Shown one piece after another: positions 10,190 to 21,439 of a stretch of 64,000 nucleotides of DNA. Source of the stretch: Pisaster brevispinus (Eukaryota > Echinodermata > Asteroidea > Forcipulatida > Asteriidae); contig JAMKCF010000019.1 in assembly GCA_023634235.1 (NCBI GenBank), forward strand, positions 6,017,947-6,081,946, written 5' to 3'. The first letter of the stretch is position 1. The number at the start of each line of letters is the position of its first letter. A model generated the notes under the pieces. The model saw only the letters and a list, made by a program, of their open reading frames with translations. It was not told the DNA's origin and did not search any database. Position numbers and translations under genes: made by a program.

Positions 10190-12596
10190 AAATTGTAACA
10201 GATTTTCAGCAGTTGTTTTGTTTCAATTGGAAGGGCTATGGATAAAACTTAAGTCCATTTAGAGAAACCATCTAATTTCAAGATCATATTGTTTGCAGGC
10301 CTCAAAACAAGGGCCTGGAATGATTACTTAACACTTAAGCTTCCAGTTTTGACCAGAATTGAAGGTCACTTGGGGACACACTTTGTGTATTAATTATACA
10401 AAATGTTAAGAGATCTTTCATATGGTGCAAGATATGTACAGTACAATTTGTGTATGTAACAATTTTGGTTCGCTAGATATGAACAGTTTAGATATTAGAG
10501 GTTAATTTAAAGTTAGGACATCATGGATGTTGTCATCCCAAAAATAATTGCGATTTTATCTACACACTCAGGTCTAAGCAGGGGTTTCCCTTAACTTTTT
10601 TTTTCACTCGCCCGCCGGACGAGTCAACCAAGATCTTGGGTCGCCTGCAAGTTTTTTCACTCGCCCGTATGTATTGATGCACACAATTTTCATAGCATAA
10701 AAAAAAAACAACAACAACAACACACACACACACACACACACACACGGAAATTTGCGTTTTTGGACTATCTTATCCCCTAATTTCTGCTCTCAATAATCCT
10801 TTTTTAATCAACAACCATTTTCATGGATTTGTGATTTGAGAATCGGTTTTATAGAACTCATTTGCAATGAAATCTTCGTGTTAACGATCGATCAACGACG
10901 CACGTTTGAGAAAAAAGTCAATGAACTTTGTCCTGCAACGCCCCCAATCGGCAAAAGTTGTCGATGCTTGAATAGCCTGAACCCAACGCTGTGTATATAG
11001 TACAGAATCCGCGGGCGTGCACCACAGTGTGCAGCATTTGTTTACTCGACTCGCGAACATGTACAGAGTTGGAGGCTAGCCAAGCTTTCTTATGAATATT
11101 ATATTTTTTAACGGGCCAATCACAGCGTGCGAAATGTTGGTTAGGATGGACTTTGGACCTGCTGTTGTACTGTACAATACACCATGTGCTGTGTGCATGT
11201 GTGGACTACCGGCGGGCGAGCAAACGTTGTGGGTACGTTGTGGGCCTGTGGCTAATCACTGCCATGTGGTTGTGTGCGTGTGTGCGTGTTCTACTTATGA
11301 ACGATCGTGATCGCGATCGCGATCATTAAATCTAATAATGTCAAGACTTGCCAAACCATTTTACGAACTTATAAATAATCTCTCTTTGGGATTTTAACAC
11401 TGTAGTGTACCCCTCATTTATTGTGAAAAGGACAAATTATTTGACTCGCCCGGCGGGCTAGTAAAGGAAGGGTTTTGACTCGCCCGCCGCTGTTTTCACT
11501 CGCATTTGGCGACCGTTAATTTCGAACCCTGCTAAGTATGTAAAGTTTGAGGTCTCAACCTGTTTTGGTTAATGGGATATGAGTTTTTGAAGTATGGAAT
11601 ATCATCTTTCAGTTTGGACCAGAAGTAAAGGTCACAGAGGGTCACACTTTGTGTAAGATTTGAAAAATACTCCACATGGTGTTTCACATGGTCCAAAGAT
11701 CTTGTGTGTAGCAATTATGGTTCTCCAGATTTGTTTTTCTTAGTAAATATTAAACATTGATTTAATGTTATGACGTCATCGATGACGTCATCATCCTGAA
11801 AACCTTTGCAGTTTCATTGATACACTAAGGTCTAAGTACATGGTATGGTTAATTTAAAGTCGAAACCCTTTTCGGTTCATGAGATATGATTTTTGCAATA
11901 CACAGTACATGCTCATATACTTGAACGGGGGTTAGCACCAATTCAATCCGACAGTTGAAAATCATACCATGATCAAATAATCTTTTTAACTTGGCAAGTT
12001 AACATGGTTAACAGATGAAACATTTCAACGTGATTGTAGACGAAATAACGAATGCCCCCCATCTTTTTTACGATGATTTTGAAACAAAGCTTACCATTTT
12101 AATCACCGTGTCTGAAGGGCACACTCTTCAGGCCTAAAATGCCTTTGGCAGGCATGGTCACGTCGATCAACGTGACGTGGGTCTTGGTATTTGGTGAGAA
12201 GCAAACCAATGTCGTTCTTTTTCGGTTTAAGTTTTTGTCACTTATTAAAAGTCTAACAAATCACTAAAAGCAGGTGGACGTCTCAGTCAAACCTCATATA
12301 TTCCTTGTTTTCCATTAACAAGCCATCAGACAGGCAAAACGGAACTAAATTTGGGTCCTGAATTTGAATGAGTTTTAGATTTTATGTGCGGGAAAACGTG
12401 TTATTACATACAAGAATAAACAATGCACTGATGTTCAATTACTTTCCAAATTTGCACACAATGTATGGCTGGCTGTTGCACATTGTATGGTTTTGTGTAC
12501 ACGTCATGCTGAATTGGATGCCACACTGTGTGCGCTAGGTATTGGATTAGATTTCAACATTTTAATGCTCGTTCTCACCTAGAAATGGGCAATTCC
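10190..12596 (+). repeat. GTGTTCG-family body (interrupted)
   Basis: Parts of this block match 17340-17610, 27180-28560 and 52640-53650, including TTTTGACCAGAATTGAAGG, TCTACACACTCAGGTCTAAG, paired TGACGTCA palindromes at 11771-11778 and 11783-11790, and GTCACGTCGATCAACGTGAC near 12160. It is split at 10579-11531 by a DNA transposon and ends where another inserts at 12597. No coding capacity was recognised. Confidence 0.75.
10579..11531 (+). mobile_element. hAT-like non-autonomous DNA transposon (953 bp)
   Basis: It begins CAGGGGTTTCCCTTAA and ends TTCGAACCCTG, imperfect terminal inverted repeats of the CAGGG type known from hAT elements. CTAAG is duplicated on both sides (10574-10578 and 11532-11536). 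The uninterrupted target survives in paralogous repeat copies near 27530 and 52860 (GGTCTAAGT). Inside are subterminal ACTCGCCCG motifs at both ends, a CA dinucleotide run at about 10721-10744 and a GATCGCGATCGCGATC palindrome near 11310. Truncated relatives are at 35151 and 44151. No transposase frame is present. The 5-bp duplication is shorter than the usual 8 bp of hAT. Confidence 0.75.
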
Positions 12597-13379
12597 ACAC
12601 TAATGGGCCAAAAGATAACTTTGTAAGATACATGTAGGCATGTGAGAGCGAGACAAAAGTAACTATTTTGTTACAGTCTTTTCCTTTACATTTTAAATCT
12701 GTTTATGATTGTTCGTAGTAAAAAAAAAACAAATTACTCGGTGACCTCTAGGAATTACAAGGTCATTTGAAATGTGTTACGTATGTAACAAGGACAGACA
12801 TACATGTATGGCCTGGAAAGTAAAGAAAGAATTTGAAAACAATTACAAAATATTGTGTTAGTAACTTTCCTGACTCTTAAAGATTGTAAGCAATAAAACT
12901 GAGATGTTGCTGTGGGTATTGAGTCAATAAAAATGGGAAATAAGTCACGTACGAACAATGGACAGACACTTTTGTGACAAAATTCTGTCCTTGTTTGTAC
13001 GTACACATTTGTTTTTAAAACTTAAATTTCTTAAATAGCCAGGGAAGAAAATTTCTTAATTTTGGCTGGTAACTATCCCTAAGGGTCTGTAGAATTGGTA
13101 TCTGGACAACATTGGGCAATACATTTATTTTAGTATAACTTCTATCAAATGATAACCAAAATGTCTGTCCTTGTTACGTACGTATAAATCTTGAAGACTT
13201 ATCTCCTCCAGTTTCTTAAATACTCAGTCATTTACCTTCTTTCTTTGTTAACCACAATCCTCATGTGCTTCTGAATGTACACAGACAAAAATACATGACA
13301 ACATACTTCATTTTGTTACTACTATCCAACGTTCCCCTCCCGTGTCACACTTTTGTGCCCATTAAGTGTGGAATTGCCC
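12597..13379. mobile_element. DNA transposon with 27-bp terminal inverted repeats (783 bp)
   Basis: The ends GGGCAATTCCACACTAATGG and the reverse complement of CCATTAAGTGTGGAATTGCCC form inverted repeats of about 27 bp. The flanks share AAAT (12593-12596 and 13380-13383). A related copy near 28577 reads straight through as CTAGAAATACATCTTA, which is the empty site. Internal repeats of AAGGACAGAC with GTACGTAC strings occur in both orientations (near 12788, 12958 and 13165). No transposase is seen, so the element is non-autonomous and of unassigned superfamily. Confidence 0.85.
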
Positions 13380-13466
13380 AAATACATCTTAAAATTGATT
13401 CATTCCCATATGTATGAAATTATTACTATACCATGTTGTTTAGTTTCAAGAAGAATTCAAAATTTA

Positions 13467-13499
13467 TAGTTTGTCTTAAGACAAAATCTAGGTGTTCGG
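13467..13499 (+). repeat. Variable-stem boundary hairpin
   Basis: TTTGTCTTAAGACAAA (13469-13484) is a perfect palindrome inside a longer imperfect stem, followed directly by GGTGTTCGG at 13491. The preceding CTAGA of other copies has decayed to TTCAAAA. Confidence 0.75.
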
Positions 13500-13559
13500 T
13501 TTCCGAGAGTACAAGACTTTTGTTAAAGGCTCATGGAAAAATGTCAACAAAAATACAGT

Positions 13560-16268
13560 CGTCAGTCTTATTTCAAAATGATGATGTGCACCCTCACAGC
13601 GAACAGTACTAGCTTGGACATCGTTGTCATTTACAGACCACTCAACACATCATTCAACAAGTTTCTGGAAGAGTTTTTGTTAATGCTGGATTAGCGTATT
13701 TTCCGGCCAACACCTCTTCTTATAACTGGGGATTTAAACATTCATCTTGACAACACTGCTTCTCCGAACTCCAAAAAGTTTTATGATTTGATTGTCACAC
13801 GAGAAGGGCCACATCCTTGATGTTCTCATAATTCGCAAACTTGAAAGTCATACCCCTGTATTCGAACGTTCAAGTAATACCTGGTATATCAGATCACTCG
13901 GGAGTTACATGTAAGCTCCACCTGAACAAGTCTCTTCAACCTGATCGAACGGTGAATGCTTGCAACATTAAGGCCATCGACAGAACTGCTTTTGCCGAGG
14001 AAATTCAAAAGTGCTCCATCACATCATCTTCTGATATCGTTGAGGGTCTTGTCATGCTTGTGGACGATTATAATGTTCAGCTACAAAGCACCTTGGATTC
14101 ACTTGCACCTGCCAAATCACAACGCATCAAACAATGTCCTGAGTGTCCGTGGTATAATCATGAGACTACCATGGCGAAGCAGAAGAGAAGGCAACTTGAA
14201 AGGAGGTGGCGCCCAAGAGGTCAGCTTGAAATAGATAGACAGGGCTCTTTTCTGTGATCAACGAAAGACTGTCAACAAGCTTGTGTATGAAGCTAAGAAA
14301 ACCTACCTTGTTGGTCTAATCGACGATTGTGGGACTGACAGTAAATGGTTACATGTATTTACTGTGAGTAATCAGCTACTTAACCGCACGAAGTCATCCC
14401 CCCTTCCTTCCCACAACACTAGTGAGGCCTTGGCTCAGCTTTTCAGCAAGTTTTTCTAGTCTAAGATCGAATCAATTTGCAGACAGTTTTCTCCAGATGT
14501 GACTTCACCACTACCCGTACGGACTTCGGCTGTATTGTCATCGCTCAGGCCAACAACTTCAGCGGATATAGAGTCATTTCTCAGGAAAACTCCTCCCAAG
14601 ACTTGCGACTTAGATCCAATTCCATCAAAGCTTGTCAAGGATTGCACATCAAACTTCGCACCAAAATACCATTAACCTGAGCTTCCAGCAAGCTGCTTTG
14701 AAGCTAGCTTATATTTGTTCGCTTTTGAAGAAGTCGTCACTCGATCCGGAAGTGCTTTAAAAGAATTACCGACCGGTATCCAATCTTCCTTACCTGTCAA
14801 AAATTCTTGAACGTGTTGCATTCAGCAGACTCTCACATTACCTCCACGAAAAATCACGTTCTTGATCCCCGCCAATTGGCTTACAGACCGTACCACAGCA
14901 TTGAAACCTTACTCGTCAACGTCTCAAGTGACATTCTTCTTAACATGGATGCTGGAAGAATAACAGCTATGGTGTTCCTGGATTTCTCATCTGCATATTT
15001 GACACTGTTAATCATGAACTTCTCATAAACACATTGTTTTCACATGGTGTAAGGGATCATTCTCTTACATGTATGTGGTTCATATCCTATTTATCCTGCC
15101 GCCATCAAACTGTATTAGGTGTTCATAATTCCAAGTCCGACCCTGTTCTTCTTAATTATGGAGTTCCACAGGGATCAGTTGGTGGTCCACTGTTGTTTTC
15201 TAACTCAGCCTCAAAAGCATTCTCCAACGTCATAATATAAAGTACCATTGTTACACTGATGATATTCCAGATCTATGAATCTTTTAAACCTGACCAGGAT
15301 GCTGCTTTTGAGGCAATCCACAAGCTCGAATCATGTGCCAAAGACATCAGATTGTGGATGTGTTTTAGTTTTTTAAAATTGAATGATGAAAAAGAGTTCT
15401 TATGAGTTCTTATGTGTAGGATCTGTAGCACAATTAAGTAAGGTTAATTTACCATCCATTAAGATTGGAAGTGTAGACATAGCACCGTCTGCGGCTTTCC
15501 GAAATCTCAGAGTCTTTTTTGACTATGTAAATATGTCTGCCCATATATCTTTTGTTTGTAAATCTGTTCGGTATTACTTACGTAATTTAGGATTCATTGG
15601 TACATATTTGACCCGTTCAGCTACCGAAAAGATTGTTCATACCTTTATTTCATCTAGGCTAGATTTTGCTAATGCACAATTTCTTTCAATTGCCCCATAA
15701 TCAACTCACACGATTGCAGAGACTTCAACATTCTGCTGCTCGTTTCATAACACTCACAATACATAATGACCACATTACCCCAGTCCTTCATTCTTTGCAT
15801 TGGCTGCCCATTGAATTTTGTATCATATTCAAAATATTGCTGCTTGTCTTCCATTGTGTCCACGGTTCTGCCCCTGAATATAAGATTCTAGTCTTATCAA
15901 ATGTTATGTTCCTTCAAGGCGTCTTCGTTCTTTGGATTCTGGCTTACTTGCTGTCCCCAAAACGCACACAAACTGGGGGGACAGGTCCTTTGCACAATAT
16001 GCTGGACCATTCCTTTGGAATCAGTTACCCACACATTTTCGGGATAGTAGCACCGTGGACACATTTAGAGACAGATTGAAATTTCATTTGTTTCCAACAG
16101 CTTTTCAGTAGTCTTTTCTTTCTTCCCTTCATCTTACTGTTCCCTCTTCCTTCTTGTCTGTTTTGTCCTTTCTCTATTAATTCTACTTTTCTTTTTCATG
16201 CGCTTTGAGCACCTTATTAGGTGGATATTGCGCAATATAAATATTCATTATTATTATTTATTATTATT
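13560..16268 (+). pseudogene. Degenerate CR1/L2-type LINE (endonuclease + reverse transcriptase)
   Basis: This is a 5'-truncated non-LTR retrotransposon in several broken frames. Endonuclease motifs appear first: IVVIYRPLN near 13622, TGDLNIHLD at about 13725-13751, and ISDHSGV near 13885. A linker with PWYNHE and KQKRRQLERRW follows at 14150-14210. The reverse transcriptase starts with NYRPVSNLPYLSKILERV near 14765, then FDTVNHELL near 14997, GVPQGSVGGPLLF near 15163 and YTDD at 15252-15263 in place of the usual YADD. The C-terminal region carries RLDFANAQF, LHWLPIEFCIIFKILLLVF and a final LKFHLF near 16080. The sequence closes with GCGCAATATAAATATTC and ATT repeats at 16240-16268. Many stops and frameshifts show it is dead. 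It lies inside a GTGTTCG-family unit that resumes at about 16270. Confidence 0.9.
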
Positions 16269-16370
16269 TTTGAAACCACACCTTTGTCAGGCTACAACAT
16301 CGTTAAAAACAACTTTTAACAAGTTGACACTTTAAAATTACAAGGCAATTCCGGTTTCAGTCGGAAGAAC

Positions 16371-16416
16371 ATTTTTTATTGTGTGTGTTTTACACACACA
16401 ATAAAAAATGAACACC
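16371..16416. repeat. Long perfect hairpin with GAACACC flank
   Basis: ATTTTTTATTGTGTGTGT and its exact complement enclose a 3-base loop (16371-16409), followed by GAACACC at 16410-16416. The flank makes it a reverse-oriented relative of the variable-stem boundary hairpins, with an unusually long stem. Confidence 0.75.
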
Positions 16417-16699
16417 TATATACTACAGTACCTATGTATAATCCCGCAAAAAGCAACCATGGGGCTCGTATCCTTGATTTGATATGAATTTTCAAAGATG
16501 AAAATATTAAATGACAGAGCGAGGCGATAATAATTCCCCTGAGCGAGATAAAGGCATGAACAGTTATTTGATATAGCGCCCTCGTGCCTGTGAAATGTAC
16601 TGCTTACTTTTCCGCTATGTGGGACTATACGTACAGGCTTCGTGGACATAGAACCTTATGAATAATGGAGCCGAACAGTCAACTACAGTGCTTTTCTAT

Positions 16700-17215
16700 A
16701 TACACAGATTAAATGCAGGTTAATACTAGCGTTGGCTGTAACGCCCTTTTAGGACCAAAAGTTAAGGTCATATTGGTATCATCCGTGTGCAAAAGTTTGA
16801 GCAGGATCACAAACCTACAATCTGATGTAAAATTTGTGATGAAATGATAAGTAGTTTTCAACTTCCGGTTTGAACCAGAAGTCGGGGTCAAATGAGTTCA
16901 CACTCTGTGTAGCGTTTTTAGAGTCATAACAGGCCTATCTAATGATGTATAGATTGTGAAAATCCATTGTGTAGTTTTGGAGTTATGATTTTTTTTAAAT
17001 ATTAAACTTTGATTTAATGTAACTCGACACCTGATGACGTCATCATGACATCACTATAGCGGTGTCTTCTACTAATTAAGATCTAACTATAGGTGAAGTT
17101 TAAAGGTGTGAGCTTGGGAAGTGCGTCATTGTAAGCGGACAATCACGGGGGATAAGAAGAAGAAGAAGTATTAACTAGACATAATTTTTTTTACAATAAA
17201 AAACAGGGTGTTCGG
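16700..17215 (+). repeat. GTGTTCG-family 3' portion and boundary hairpin
   Basis: It shows the standard unit end: CTTCCGGTTTGAACCAGAAG near 16862, a CRE palindrome near 17035, AGCGGACAATC, AAGAAGAAG, then AACTAGAC (17173-17180), an A/T hairpin (about 17185-17203) and GGTGTTCGG (17207-17215). It is closely related to 48150-48700 and 53850-54349. Confidence 0.8.
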
Positions 17216-17601
17216 CATGACGTTCAACTGTTAGATGTAACACATCGCAACCTGAATACAAATAATGTTACACAATATTTTTTACAAATTTGTTAAAATT
17301 TCGACCACTTGTTACGTATCTTGATAACAAACCAATCTGCAATGCCTAGGGGTAAAACTTTATTCCATATAGAGATATGTATCATCTAATTTCAAGATGA
17401 TATTGTTTGCCGGCCTCAAAACATGGACCGGGAATGTTTATTTTCTTTTAAGCTTACAGTTTTGACCAGAATTGAAGGTCACATGGGAACACACTTTGTG
17501 TAATAGTTATACAAAATGTAAAGAGCTGTCATATGGTGCAAAGATAATGTATGTAGCAATTTTGGTTCTCCAGATATGAATTGTTTAAATATTAAAGGTT
17601 A

Positions 17602-17690
17602 ATTTTTAACTCATTCGAGTTCAACCCGATTTGGGTTAAGTTTTAAGAGCGTTTAGACACAAAGTTAAATCCGAATGAGTTAAAATTGCC
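17602..17690. repeat. Small inverted repeat
   Basis: AATTTTTAACTCATTCG and CCGAATGAGTTAAAATT are near-complementary across about 50 bp, with a second inner pair (AACCCGATTTGGGTTAAG). Probably a small foldback. Confidence 0.55.
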
Positions 17691-18682
17691 TTAAAACCGA
17701 CTTTAGTACTGTGTCTGAACGACCTCTCTGTAACCATGGTAACAATAGGATAGAATTTCCAAAGATTTATTTCATCAGATATGAAAAGACCAATGTTGGC
17801 CCTAATCACAACAGAAAGGAAATTATTCTGAGACCACTCCTACCATGCCTACGCTGAGAATTTTAGGGGTAAGAATGTAAATTTTGCAAATTGAAAAAAG
17901 CATGGTCTAGAAATAGCACAAGGTTGGAAATTTTTTTTTTTTTATTCTTAAATAAGTGAAAGGATTTCTAATTATACAGTCAATTTTGTGATATATTTTT
18001 GCATTTTGGCTGGGTAGTTTTTTAGATAAGTATGTCTGCTCAAAACCAGATTCTGAGACCCCCTTATTGGCAAAAAATGTCAAAAACACAATACAATATG
18101 GCCTGTTAATATGGCAATGGGCTACATATTGATTTGAAAAGTCTCATTTTTTTAACTTGCAGCCCATGTCCTTTCATCCTAAAACGGGTTTATAACAAAA
18201 TATTTGTTGACCAATGGACACATCAAGTATTTATATGAAATGACTCTATACAAAATTGTTTGACTTATAATGTATTGGACATTCACAGTTATTTATGGTG
18301 AAAATTTGCTTAATTTCTAGGACTTATTTGGACTTTCTACTGTTTTCCATACTGATGGTTGGTATATGTACATGTAGCCTACTTCCTTCTGAAGCATATG
18401 TGGTAGAGTCTTTTATTGAAGACCTTTATTACATTTTTTTTGTAAAATGTTAACACACGCAACAAATGCATGTAGGGACCTGTGTATTTATGTATACAAA
18501 AAATACATGCTACAATTTTCCTGTTTTGGGGGGGGGATTGTGATTCAAAACCTTTTTAATGTTAAAGCTTTCAAGCAGAAATACATATAACTTTGGGGGT
18601 TTAATACTTGTGGTGACAGACTTACACATGTATACATGTATTCAAGTGCATTTGAAATTTGTCTCAATAAATATAATTTCAG
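17691..18682 (+). other. Presumed XPO5 intron, no gene recognised
   Basis: A+T-rich sequence that ends in a polypyrimidine-poor but usable acceptor (ATAATTTCAG) at 18682. No upstream coding exon matching the XPO5 N-terminus was found here. Confidence 0.45.
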
Positions 18683-18810
18683 CTTTGTGAAGAGTTCAAG
18701 GAATTGGCCCCCTTTTCCGAGTGTGTAGCATGTGGTCTACAGTTTGCTGACATCAAAAACACCACAGTCATCAGACATTTTGGTCTACAACTTCTGGAGC
18801 ATAGTGTCAA
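18683..18810 (+). CDS. XPO5: Exportin-5 internal exon (N-terminal HEAT region)
   Basis: XPO5 is a karyopherin-beta exporter that with Ran-GTP carries pre-microRNA hairpins from nucleus to cytoplasm. This 128-base exon has an acceptor ...TTTCAG before CTTTGTGAAGAG and a donor GTAAGT at 18811. Read in phase 0 it gives 42 codons plus two bases, including LCEEFKELAPFS, CGLQFADIKN and VIRHFGLQLLEHSVK. This aligns without gaps to the vertebrate XPO5 segment CEEFKE...VRHFGLQILEHVVKF, about 35 residues after the start methionine. The final AA completes a lysine codon with the first base of the next visible exon. The exon holding the start codon is not found. No frameshift or stop. Confidence 0.93.
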
Positions 18811-19568
18811 GTAAGTACAGCTTTCAGTTCATGTTTATTTTCATTTAGAACAATTGTTTGAAGAATGTTTTAAAATTATGACATATTTTCTTTGACCATT
18901 GCCATGTGAACAGCCATGACAGCCTTGCCTGTAACCACACTTTGCAAGTTGTGTTAAATTTTACTACATGTGTGTAGTTAGCTTTGCTGTAATTTGTTGT
19001 GGTTTTGGGGTTTTGTTTTGTTTTGGGGTTTTTGGGGTGGGGGAATGCAAAGTATGTGATGTTATACCCTCTTCGACTCTACAGCTTGCATAATTGCACA
19101 CATTTAATGGATGCTGAGGTACATATTTTTCTGTATTACATCATGACCATGCAAGCAGACATTGGTGAAGGTTGAGCTCTTTAATATATTTTCAACTTGG
19201 GCTGTACTTTTACGCGTAATTTTCTACCCAGGTATTCGATAACCACATCGATTTGAGTATTGAGAACCCGCTATGGAACTCGACATACACTATCAGCGTT
19301 CAATGAATTGGGAGAGAGCAGAATGATGTTTTCAAGATGTTTACTCCTAAAGAAATTTTATAAAAAACAATAATTACAAACATTTGTAAACAACAAACAA
19401 TGGTACCATGATCTCAGTTATGCTGTAATAAGTTACAACTAATAATATAGCATTTTGTTCCAATTATATGGTCTTGCAGTTTTACTGTTTACCCATGGTG
19501 TGTAAATTAAGTGCTGAACTGTTTCAATTAAACTACCTGGGCCAGTAGCCATAAGGTTACACATATGT
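18811..19568 (+). other. XPO5 intron, unannotated stretch
   Basis: Begins with the GTAAGT donor. No coding segment or notable repeat is seen before the Harbinger-like element. Confidence 0.6.
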
Positions 19569-19570
19569 TA

Positions 19571-20382
19571 GGCCCCGTTCCCACTGGACCCCGCATTGAT
19601 CGCGCAATTCGAGAAAAGGGCGATCAGACCCCGCAATTTCTCGAAAAGGGCGATCAAAGGGCGATCAAGCGTAAGTGGGAACGCGAGGGCGATCAGGATC
19701 AGACCCCGGGAGTAGGATTAAAGCGGGATCTGATCGCCCTTGTGGATTAATGGGCGATCAAAAGTCTAGTGGGAACGCAAAGGGCGATCAGACCCCGCAA
19801 TTTGAGGGCGAACATCCGGTACGGTAGGCCCGAATAGCGCGAAAATGGTGTTCTTTTTTCTTCTATTCCCAGCAAGCACCACGCATTTGGTGACATGAAT
19901 TGCAAGTAAAGCATAAAGCAGTATTGACGTCACGTGACGATACCAACTACACGTTCTGTACAACGCATCCACACTAAGCCCAAACCCACGCTTTAATTTT
20001 GGATGCATTGTATTCATACGTGCACGTTCTTTAAAGATGGCAGCGCCTAGCAATAAACGTCCCATAAATTCGTAAAAAAAAACCTCCCAAAAAGATGAGA
20101 AGCGTGGCAAACTATGGTCGGACGAGGAGCTGGGAACTTTTTTAGACATCTGGGCCAGTCAAGAAATTCAAAACACACTGTGTGGTCGCCATAGATACGT
20201 TGCGCCTGCGCACTGCCCACTTGGTCGACCTGCGTTGGTGAACTTTGAATCCACTTCCGTTCCCAAAAGGGAGATCAATGCGCGATCATACTCTAGTGGG
20301 AACGCGACCGCGATTCACGTCTGCGACTAATCCTTTTGCGGGGTCAGGATCTCGTAATTGTGGATCCAGTGGGAACGCGGTC
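19571..20382 (+). mobile_element. PIF/Harbinger-like element with GGGCGATCA subterminal repeats
   Basis: The ends GGCCCCGTTCCCACTGGA and the reverse complement of TCCAGTGGGAACGCGGTC form inverted repeats. The flanking sequence is TTA on the left and TAA on the right, so at least TA is shared. The first 240 bp are packed with GGGCGATCA and its inverse TGATCGCCC, plus further GTGGGAACGC motifs, which are likely transposase-binding repeats. An internal Myb/SANT-like coding remnant (20037-20330) supports assignment to PIF/Harbinger, whose members carry a Myb/SANT-like partner protein. No nuclease-type transposase is present. It lies inside an XPO5 intron. Confidence 0.7.
20037..20330 (+). pseudogene. 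Myb/SANT-like domain remnant of the Harbinger-like element
   Basis: A frame opens with ATG at 20037 (MAAPSNKRPINS), meets one TAA at codon 13 and continues in the same frame with KRGKLWSDEELGTFLDIWAS and QEIQNTLCG. The W...EE...FL.IW pattern resembles the first two helices of the Myb/SANT-like (trihelix/MADF-like) DNA-binding domains encoded by PIF/Harbinger elements. The expected third helix is not recognisable because the sequence runs into the terminal repeat region. The single stop and the truncation suggest a deletion derivative of an autonomous copy. Confidence 0.6.
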
Positions 20383-20384
20383 TA

Positions 20385-20660
20385 AGTGTACATAAACTAC
20401 TGTGCATGAATGGTTGTTACCTACATGTACACAAACATCAAGTTCTATGTTTGTGCATAATTAATTAGATCCCGCCCATTTAATTCTAGTTATCAAATAA
20501 GCATCCATGACAATTCACTTGAGGTCAGAAGCAAATTAACTTATTACTGCCGTTTAACCAGGGATCATTCCCAAGTTTACATGTACAATATTTACAACCT
20601 GGGAACTGGCAGGAGAGGGGTCACCTTTAGGGAAGTGACTTTTTTCCCAAACATCAAGTA
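20385..20660 (+). other. XPO5 intron, no feature recognised
   Basis: Ordinary A+T-rich sequence with no recognised element. Confidence 0.4.
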
Positions 20661-20665
20661 ACAAA

Positions 20666-20830
20666 CCACAAGGGAAACTGACAGGGTAAATTTAAATTAA
20701 TCTTGGGTTGAACAAAGACAAATTGACTAAAGCGAGAATGGGTTGGCATCCCCGATTAAGATTAAACTAGTCAATTTGCCTTTGTTCAACCAAAAACTTA
20801 TTAAATTTTACTAGATCGTTTCCCTTGTGG
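20666..20830. repeat. Foldback/MITE-like inverted repeat
   Basis: CCACAAGGGAAAC at 20666-20678 pairs with GTTTCCCTTGTGG at 20818-20830. Inside, GGTTGAACAAAGACAAATTG near 20706 pairs with CAATTTGCCTTTGTTCAACC near 20773. The nested arms make one long interrupted hairpin. Confidence 0.75.
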
Positions 20831-20900
20831 CTTAGTAATTGATGGGTTTAGCTTCGCATTAATAAGTTTTTCATTGTTTTACCCAATAATAATTAAAATT

Positions 20901-20939
20901 AGAAATTTAGAGTTTGTAACACGAACTCTAGGTGTTCGG
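20901..20939 (+). repeat. Variable-stem boundary hairpin
   Basis: TTAGAAATT, then the inverted pair TAGAGTT...AACTCTA (20908-20930), followed directly by GGTGTTCGG (20931-20939). It has the layout of the 47.3-kb copy with a different loop (TGTAACACG). Confidence 0.8.
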
Positions 20940-21430
20940 GAATGAATTTTTGCAAAACTTTATGTGACAAGTTTGTAAACATCACATGTCACAATACTGT
21001 GGCGGTACCCTAGAGTCTACTACCAAGCTGTCTTTGACCTATTTCAGCAAGCTGTCAATTCTTCAGAAGGCCAAAGGAGAGGGCTCGTTTCGGGGCAGTC
21101 TACCACCAGGTGACGCAGGGATCTCATTCCAGGGGAACGGAAATTAAGGCAATGGGGAAGGGAAGCCAAGTATTTCTTCAGGGAATAAAACTGTCACACT
21201 TCTCTTTAACTTTGAAACCAGTTTATTGCAACTCTCTCACTTTCTCTTAACAAATCTCTGTGGCGCCTAGGTAGGCTTACGCCTAAACAGGTTTAGGTGC
21301 AGGTGAATGTATAAATGTCCTAAATAGGTAGTTGCACAATGACTGTATTTCGGAGCTGTTTCCATTCATAAATTAGTTCATTGTAGTACACTTTTTGATG
21401 TCTGGGGATAAGTAATTTAATTTTGTTGGT
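20940..21430 (+). other. XPO5 intron with a possible coding relic
   Basis: From about 21050 to 21145 a frame reads SKLSILQKAKGEGSFRG and then SLPPGDAGISFQG. An acceptor-like TTTCAG precedes it and a GTGACG follows internally. I do not recognise the peptide; it may be a relic of the same retroelement as the GC-rich block to the right. Confidence 0.35.
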
Positions 21431-21439
21431 ATCAAAGGC

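Noticed and set aside
11302..11330. GATCGCGATCGCGATC as a functional operator-like palindrome
   Set aside because: It lies inside a non-autonomous transposon and is a simple alternating repeat; no independent support.
1..18682. First coding exon of XPO5
   Set aside because: I looked for a start codon followed by an N-terminal exportin-like peptide and a phase-0 donor; nothing convincing was found, so it probably lies upstream of the window.
21050..21122. Apparent exon (TTTCAG before it, GTGACG after it)
   Set aside because: The peptide matches nothing I recognise, the donor is weak and it does not fit the expected XPO5 sequence between the 18.7-kb and 37.7-kb exons.
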